Source: an uncultured Sphingobium sp.
GTDB taxonomy: Bacteria > Pseudomonadota > Alphaproteobacteria > Sphingomonadales > Sphingomonadaceae
Reading direction: 5' to 3'
Assembly: GCA_946479185.1 (NCBI GenBank)
Contig: CAMLFF010000088.1
Coordinates: 1 to 10,256, forward strand
DNA length: 10,256 nucleotides
Below the pieces are notes generated by a model. That model ran no database searches, was not told the DNA's origin, and saw nothing but the letters and a program-made list of their open reading frames with translations. Positions 6,797-10,256 of the stretch are shown here, piece by piece (within the stretch, counting starts at the first letter, position 1; the number at the start of each line of letters is the position of its first letter). The position numbers were made by a program, and so were the translations under genes.

Positions 6797-7402
6797 ATGC
6801 AAATCATTCTGCTGGAACGCATCGAAAAGCTCGGTGCAATCGGCGACGTCGTCACCGTCAAGGATGGCTACGCACGCAACTATCTGCTGCCTAACAAGAA
6901 GGCGCTCCGCTCGAACAATGCCAACAAGGCCGTGTTTGAAGCGAACCGCGCCAAGATTGAGGCAGACAATGCCACCCGTCGCGAAGATGCCACCAAGGCA
7001 TCCGAGACCGTCAATGGCGTTCAGGTCGTTCTCATCCGTCAGTCGTCGAACAGCGGCCAGCTTTACGGCTCGGTTTCGGTTCGCGATATCATCGAAGCGC
7101 TGCACGCGGCTGGTCACAGCATCGTCACGAAGTCGATGATCGTGCTGGAACGCCCGATCAAGACGCTTGGGCTTTTCGACGTCAAAGTTTCGCTCCACCC
7201 CGAAGTGGCTGTGACCGTTCAAGTGAACGTTGCACGCTCGCCGGAAGAAGCCGAACTGCAGAAGGACGGCGTTAACGTCATGTCCTCGATGTTCGAGAAG
7301 GACGAAGCTGGCTTCACCGAGGATTATGATCCTAACGCCGAGCCCGGCGAGATCATTCCAGAGGATGCTGCTCCCGAGGCAGCGGAGCCAGAGGCTGAAT
7401 AA
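6797..7402 (+). CDS. rplI: 50S ribosomal protein bL9 with an acidic C-terminal extension
   Basis: bL9 binds 23S rRNA near the L1 stalk with its N-terminal domain and reaches towards the next ribosome with its C-terminal domain. The N-terminal signature is clear: LGAIGDVVTVKDGYARNYLL (12-31), then PNKKA. A long connecting helix follows (about 41-74), then the C-terminal domain (about 75-150, with SGQLYGSVSVRDI and FDVKVSLHPEV). The usual length is about 149 residues; this one has 201. The extra 50 residues are acidic and low in complexity (KDEAGFTEDYDPNAEPGEII, then PEDAAPEAAEPEAE). AAGGAGG (6782-6788) overlaps the rpsR stop and lies 8 bases upstream of the ATG. This is the last gene of the operon; a strong terminator follows 23 bases after the stop. 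Confidence 0.96.
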   Translation: MQIILLERIEKLGAIGDVVTVKDGYARNYLLPNKKALRSNNANKAVFEANRAKIEADNATRREDATKASETVNGVQVVLIRQSSNSGQLYGSVSVRDIIEALHAAGHSIVTKSMIVLERPIKTLGLFDVKVSLHPEVAVTVQVNVARSPEEAELQKDGVNVMSSMFEKDEAGFTEDYDPNAEPGEIIPEDAAPEAAEPEAE

Positions 7403-7425
7403 GCCCACGGCTTGCACCGATTATG

Positions 7426-7470
7426 AAAAAGGGCCGCCCGGCGATGTTCGGGCGGCCCTTTTTGTTTGTT
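7426..7470 (+). terminator. Rho-independent terminator of rpsF-rpsR-rplI, probably bidirectional
   Basis: GGGCCGCCCG (7431-7440) and CGGGCGGCCC (7449-7458) form a perfect 10-bp stem with an 8-base loop. Five A on the left and five T on the right extend it to 15 bp, and the T-rich tail runs to 7470. Read from the other strand the A run becomes a T run, so the hairpin could also stop leftward transcription from folE and the SDR gene. Confidence 0.93.
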
Positions 7471-7524
7471 GGGAAGCGCGTAGAGAGTGCGGCTCTCAGA
7501 ACCCCGCGCAGCCGCTTCTTTTAA

Positions 7525-7620
7525 GTGTCCTCGCGAATGCGGGGGCCCATGCGAGCCATCAATGTCGCGCTGGTCTTGCGAGGTCCGCCTGGATTACCGC
7601 GTTCGCGGCAATGACGGTAC
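7525..7620. repeat. REP-like palindromic repeat unit 1
   Basis: Two short GC hairpins lie about 50 bases apart. One pairs CCTCGC (7529-7534) with GCGGGG (7539-7544) across GAAT. The other pairs CCGCG (7597-7601) with CGCGG (7604-7608) across TT and is flanked by GGATTA and CAATGACGG. The wording resembles the intergenic repeats scattered in sphingomonad genomes, recalled from experience and not from a search. The unit lies between convergent genes. A weaker hairpin just before it (GCGGCT 7489-7494 with AGCCGC 7510-7515, then TTCTTTT) could be a second terminator. Confidence 0.55.
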
Positions 7621-7653
7621 AAGGCGAAACGGCTTGGAACGCGCCTCCCAGTT

Positions 7654-7780
7654 CCTCCCCACATGTGGGGAGGTGGCAGCGCGAAGTGCTGACGGTGGGG
7701 GATTGCGTCGTTTCGCAATCTCGCTTTAAGCCGCTCACCCCCTCCACCGCCTTCGGCGGCCCCCTCCCCGCACACGGGGA
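7654..7780. repeat. Multi-hairpin palindromic repeat unit 2
   Basis: Four hairpins follow one another: CCTCCCCACATGTGGGGAGG (7654-7673, a perfect 20-bp palindrome); GATTGCG (7701-7707) with CGCAATC (7714-7720); CCGCC (7747-7751) with GGCGG (7755-7759); and TCCCC (7765-7769) with GGGGA (7776-7780). The two CCCC/GGGG hairpins at the ends look like paired boundaries of one element. It lies directly downstream of the SDR gene stop. No coding potential is apparent, so a non-autonomous interspersed element is likely. Confidence 0.6.
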
Positions 7781-7796
7781 TGAATTTGCCTGCATC

Positions 7797-8576
7797 TCAC
7801 GCCAAATGCATGAAATCCCGCTTATGGCTGCGCATATGCGCCCCGGCATCAACGCGGATTGTTTCGCCGGTCACTGACCGAGCTTGCGCCAGATACAGCA
7901 CAGCCTCCGCCACAGCCTCCGCCTGGGGAAGATGCCCAAGCGGCATGGTCGCCGCCAGCCGCTCGAGTTGCTCGGGTGAATAATCCTCGGTCGCCAGGGT
8001 CAGCCCCGGCGCCACGGCATTCACGCGAATATCCGGCGCAAGCTCACGTGCAGCAATGCTGGTGAAGCCATCCAGCGCAAATTTCGACAAGGTATAGGCC
8101 AGCTGATCGCCATGAGGCTGAGCCAGCCGCTGATCCACGATGTTGACGACAGAGCGCCCCGGCCCAACGCCTACCTCGCCCGGACCAGAGCGCGCGAACG
8201 CCTGCGTCAACAGCACAGGCGCAGAGGCATTCACCAGAAAATGCGCCGCCAGATCATCTGCGCCGACAATCTCCAGCCGATCCTGCCCGAAGATCGCCGC
8301 GCTGTTCACCAGCAGATCAGGCGCGCGACCGAAATGTTCGGTGACGGCGGGGATCAGGGCCTCCACCTCGCCCGGCAGCAGAAAATCCGCTACGAAGCCA
8401 TGCCATTTAGTCCCGGTGCGTCGCAACACGTCAGCGAGAAAGGGGTGCGGTTCAGCATCCAGTCTCCCATGAATCGCGAGCGCATAGCCTGCCTGCGCGA
8501 GCCGCATCGCAATGCGCGCACCCAAGCGGCGATGACCGCCCGTCACAAGCGCGAGTGGCGGATCGAGAGAACTCAT
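7797..8576 (-). CDS. Short-chain dehydrogenase, pteridine reductase (FolM/PTR1) type
   Basis: The 259-residue protein is a classical short-chain dehydrogenase: cofactor motif TGGHRRLG (12-19), NSAA (91-94), N116, and YTLSK with Y161 and K165. Two features point to the pteridine-reductase branch. The cofactor loop has the Arg pair RR (16-17), as in TGGxRRxG of FolM, where NADPH preference is expected. The usual catalytic Ser, 13 residues before the Tyr, is replaced by D148 (NIVDQR), as in Leishmania PTR1 and E. coli FolM. Its start overlaps the folE stop by four bases (ATGA, 8573-8576), so translation is likely coupled. The expected reaction is NADPH-dependent reduction of dihydromonapterin, dihydrobiopterin or dihydrofolate to the tetrahydro form. 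The pteridine role is inferred from the active site and operon; a general SDR is the alternative. Confidence 0.85.
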   Translation of the reverse strand: MSSLDPPLALVTGGHRRLGARIAMRLAQAGYALAIHGRLDAEPHPFLADVLRRTGTKWHGFVADFLLPGEVEALIPAVTEHFGRAPDLLVNSAAIFGQDRLEIVGADDLAAHFLVNASAPVLLTQAFARSGPGEVGVGPGRSVVNIVDQRLAQPHGDQLAYTLSKFALDGFTSIAARELAPDIRVNAVAPGLTLATEDYSPEQLERLAATMPLGHLPQAEAVAEAVLYLAQARSVTGETIRVDAGAHMRSHKRDFMHLA

Positions 8577-9178
8577 GCGGCGCCCATCAGGCGCAGCACT
8601 TCCTCCCGGCTCTTCTTGTCACGTTTGAACGCGCCCATCATGCGGCTTGTGCGCATCGTGGTGCCATGCGTGCGCACGCCGCGCCCGGTCATGCAGCCAT
8701 GCGTTGCGTCGATCACCACAGCAACACCAAGTGGCTTGAGATTTTCCCAGATGCAGTCCGCGACCTGTGCAGTCAGTCGCTCCTGCACTTGCAAGCGGCG
8801 GGCGAATGCCTCCAGCACGCGCGCCAATTTGGAAATGCCGACCACATAATCCTGCGGCAGATAAGCGATGTGCGCCTTGCCAATGATCGGCGCCATATGA
8901 TGCTCGCAATGCGACTGGAACGGAATATCCTTCAGCAGCACGATCTCGTCATAGCCACCCACCTCATGGAAGATGCGCGAGAGATGATAGGCCGGATCCT
9001 CGGCATAGCCCTCGCAATATTCCCGCCAAGCCCGCGCCACGCGCTTGGGGGTCTCCAGCAGGCCTTCGCGCGTTGGATCCTCGCCGGACCAGCGAATGAG
9101 GGTTCGGATCGCTTCCTGCACCTCATCAGGCACATCGAGCTTCGCAGGCTTGGGGGGATACTCGATGTGGCTTGTCAT
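8573..9178 (-). CDS. folE: GTP cyclohydrolase I FolE
   Basis: FolE converts GTP to 7,8-dihydroneopterin triphosphate and formate, the entry step to folate and other pterins. The 201-residue protein has every expected mark: GEDPTREGLLETPKRVARAW (32-51), the zinc ligands C91 and H94 in SHCEHH, H93 beside them, SKLARV (116-121) followed by RRLQVQERLT (127-136), H160 as the probable catalytic His, and the third zinc ligand C162 in THGCM. The start at 9178 is preceded by GGGGA about 6 bases upstream. It is the first gene of a two-gene unit with the pteridine-reductase-like SDR and diverges from a thiolase gene. The C-terminus (KKSREEVLRLMGAA) is of normal length. Confidence 0.97.
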   Translation of the reverse strand: MTSHIEYPPKPAKLDVPDEVQEAIRTLIRWSGEDPTREGLLETPKRVARAWREYCEGYAEDPAYHLSRIFHEVGGYDEIVLLKDIPFQSHCEHHMAPIIGKAHIAYLPQDYVVGISKLARVLEAFARRLQVQERLTAQVADCIWENLKPLGVAVVIDATHGCMTGRGVRTHGTTMRTSRMMGAFKRDKKSREEVLRLMGAA

Positions 9179-9565
9179 GGAATTTCCCCAGGTCCTAAGA
9201 AATCGCGCCGCTAGACATGCATCATGTCGGCTGAACGCCTGCGGGCCAGATAGGCTGTCAGACGTTGCGATTCAACCGGCGAACATGCGAGTCGGGTGCG
9301 ACGAGGCAGACAAGCAGCCTCTGATCCGCCCCTGTGCGCGCGCAATTCCTGTCTTGGCCACGGCCGGGTGGAAAAAATAACAGCAAGTGCCGATTGACGT
9401 TTACGTTAGGGTAAGGCCGCGTAGAGACTGGTTCCTCTGCTCAGCGACAGACCCCGTCCGGCACCGCTGCTCGCCTGCCCCTTGCGCCACCCTCCCCCAA
9501 TAGCTCATATCGATCAGCAGATATCAGCGCCTCGCGCGCTGCAAGCGGCCTACAGGAGAGCGACG
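9179..9565. other. 387-bp divergent intergenic region between folE and the thiolase gene
   Basis: The region must hold the promoters of both folE (leftwards) and the thiolase gene (rightwards). The only strong signal I see is the MerR-type operator candidate at 9394-9416. The thiolase ribosome-binding site AGGAGAG (9554-9560) lies at its right end. A frame covering 9045-9380 on the + strand is mostly antisense to folE and is not supported. No RNA gene is recognised. Confidence 0.5.
9394..9416 (+). promoter_or_regulatory. MerR-type operator/-35 candidate upstream of the thiolase gene
   Basis: TTGACGTTTACGT (9394-9406) is followed directly by TAGGGTAAGG (9407-9416). Within it TTAC, six bases, then GTAA form a dyad (9401-9414) starting just after a perfect TTGAC. 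This layout, a -35 box merged with a dyad, is typical of MerR-family operators. The left half matches the TTTACGT-type motif reported for LiuR-like MerR regulators of branched-chain amino acid and fatty-acid catabolism; the right half is degenerate. No clear -10 box follows at the expected 19-20 bases. The site lies 150 bases before the ATG at 9566. Confidence 0.4.
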
Positions 9566-10256
9566 ATGGAAGCCTTCATCTATGACGCGGTGCGTACCCC
9601 CCGAGGGCGCGGCAAGCCCGATGGATCATTGCATGAGGTGACGCCCGTCCAGCTCGCCGCGCAGATGCTGGAGGCCGTTCGGGACCGCAACGCGCTCGAC
9701 ACCGCCGATATTGACGATGTGATCCTGGGCTGCGTCGCGCCGGTGGGCGAGCAAGGCACGGATATTGCCCGCATGGCGGTGCTCGCGGCTGGCTATGCCG
9801 AGACGGTGCCCGGCGTGCAGATCAACCGCTTCTGCGCGTCCGGGTTGGAGGCCACCAACATGGCGCTCGCCAAGGTGATCAGCGGCGAGGCGGAGTTTGC
9901 CATTGGTGGCGGCGTCGAATCCATGAGCCGCGTGCCGATGGGCGCAGATGGCGGGGCATGGGCGTCCGATCCTGCTGTGGCCTATGCCAGCTATTTCGCG
10001 CCGCAGGGCATTGGCGCTGATGTGATCGCCACAAAATTCGGCTTTTCGCGCGATGATGTGGATGCCTATGCGGTGGAGAGCCAGCGCCGCGCCAAGGCCG
10101 CGTGGGATGACAAACGCTTCGCTCGTTCCATCGTGCCGGTGAAGGATGTCATCGGGCAGGTTCTGCTCCATCATGATGAGCATATGCGCCCCGAAACGAC
10201 CATGCAGAGCCTCGGCGCGCTCAAGGCCAGCTTCACCGCAATGGGCGAGGAGATGC
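9566..10256 (+). CDS. Acetyl-CoA C-acyltransferase (thiolase), N-terminal part, cut by the window edge
   Basis: The first 230 codons of a thiolase are present; the usual length is about 390-405. The start MEAFIYDAVRTPRGRGKPDG has the thiolase VRTPxG pattern and AGGAGAG 5 bases upstream. The acyl-accepting cysteine C90 lies in NRFCASGLEA (87-96), the first thiolase signature. GGGVESMSRVPMG (114-126) follows, then the loop-domain pattern with SRDDVDAYAVESQRRA (161-176). The C-terminal His and Cys motifs are outside the window. Thiolases either cleave 3-ketoacyl-CoA in beta-oxidation or condense two acetyl-CoA. The beginning resembles the FadA-type enzymes that alphaproteobacteria pair with a FadB-like protein, but that partner would lie beyond the edge. 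The candidate MerR-type operator upstream would suit a catabolic role. No frame break is seen up to position 10255. Confidence 0.93.
   Translation, partial: MEAFIYDAVRTPRGRGKPDGSLHEVTPVQLAAQMLEAVRDRNALDTADIDDVILGCVAPVGEQGTDIARMAVLAAGYAETVPGVQINRFCASGLEATNMALAKVISGEAEFAIGGGVESMSRVPMGADGGAWASDPAVAYASYFAPQGIGADVIATKFGFSRDDVDAYAVESQRRAKAAWDDKRFARSIVPVKDVIGQVLLHHDEHMRPETTMQSLGALKASFTAMGEEM

Noticed and set aside
6364..7417. Two long minus-strand frames opposite rpsF, rpsR and rplI
   Set aside because: They are shadows of conserved ribosomal protein genes in a GC-rich genome; no family pattern or start signal is seen.
8112..9214. Long + strand frames opposite the SDR gene and folE
   Set aside because: They are antisense to two well-supported genes and have shadow-type composition.
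9626..10183. 185-codon minus-strand frame opposite the thiolase gene
   Set aside because: The + strand encodes an unmistakable thiolase through the whole interval; the minus frame is its shadow.
1..10256. CRISPR array, complete insertion sequence, toxin-antitoxin pair, phage or defence genes
   Set aside because: No regularly spaced repeats, transposase motifs, paired small toxin-antitoxin frames or nuclease/helicase patterns were seen on either strand.

Overview
The window looks like chromosomal DNA of an alphaproteobacterium, most likely a sphingomonad (Sphingomonadales). The grounds are the GC-rich codon use, the long disordered tails on bS6 and bL9, the gene neighbourhood (fabG-fabD diverging from rpsF-rpsR-rplI), and a mosaic of short GC-rich palindromes of a kind I associate with sphingomonad genomes. 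This assignment is from style and context, not from a database match.

The left part (about 1-4128) is a low-density, decayed accessory region. It holds a signal-peptide stub at the left edge (- strand), one intact secreted NTF2/SnoaL-like protein (+), the C-terminal remnant of a CocE/NonD-type hydrolase broken by frameshifts and a nonsense codon (+), a second secreted SnoaL/DUF4440-like gene broken by a single frameshift (-), an autotransporter-like protein that keeps its signal peptide and passenger repeats but has lost its beta-barrel (-), and a small protein I do not recognise (+). Where many proteobacteria carry acpP and fabF downstream of fabG, this window has the debris instead.

The centre (4129-7470) is core housekeeping. 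fabD and fabG run leftwards as a pair: FabD loads malonate onto acyl carrier protein and FabG performs the first reduction of fatty-acid elongation. rpsF, rpsR and rplI run rightwards as a tight ribosomal-protein operon ending in a strong terminator. The intergenic space between the two operons carries a 28-bp imperfect palindrome that could be an operator.

The right part starts with a convergent intergenic region full of hairpin repeats (7471-7796). Next is a leftward folE-SDR pair whose reading frames overlap by four bases; the SDR carries a pteridine-reductase-type catalytic Asp. A divergent 387-bp gap follows, with a MerR-type operator candidate, and then the first 230 codons of a thiolase that runs off the right edge.

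I found no CRISPR array, tRNA, rRNA, complete insertion sequence, defence system or biosynthetic cluster, and I do not see a clear undescribed system. The points most worth a second look are the decayed region beside fabG, the folE/pteridine-reductase-like pair, the two candidate operators and the repeat mosaic.
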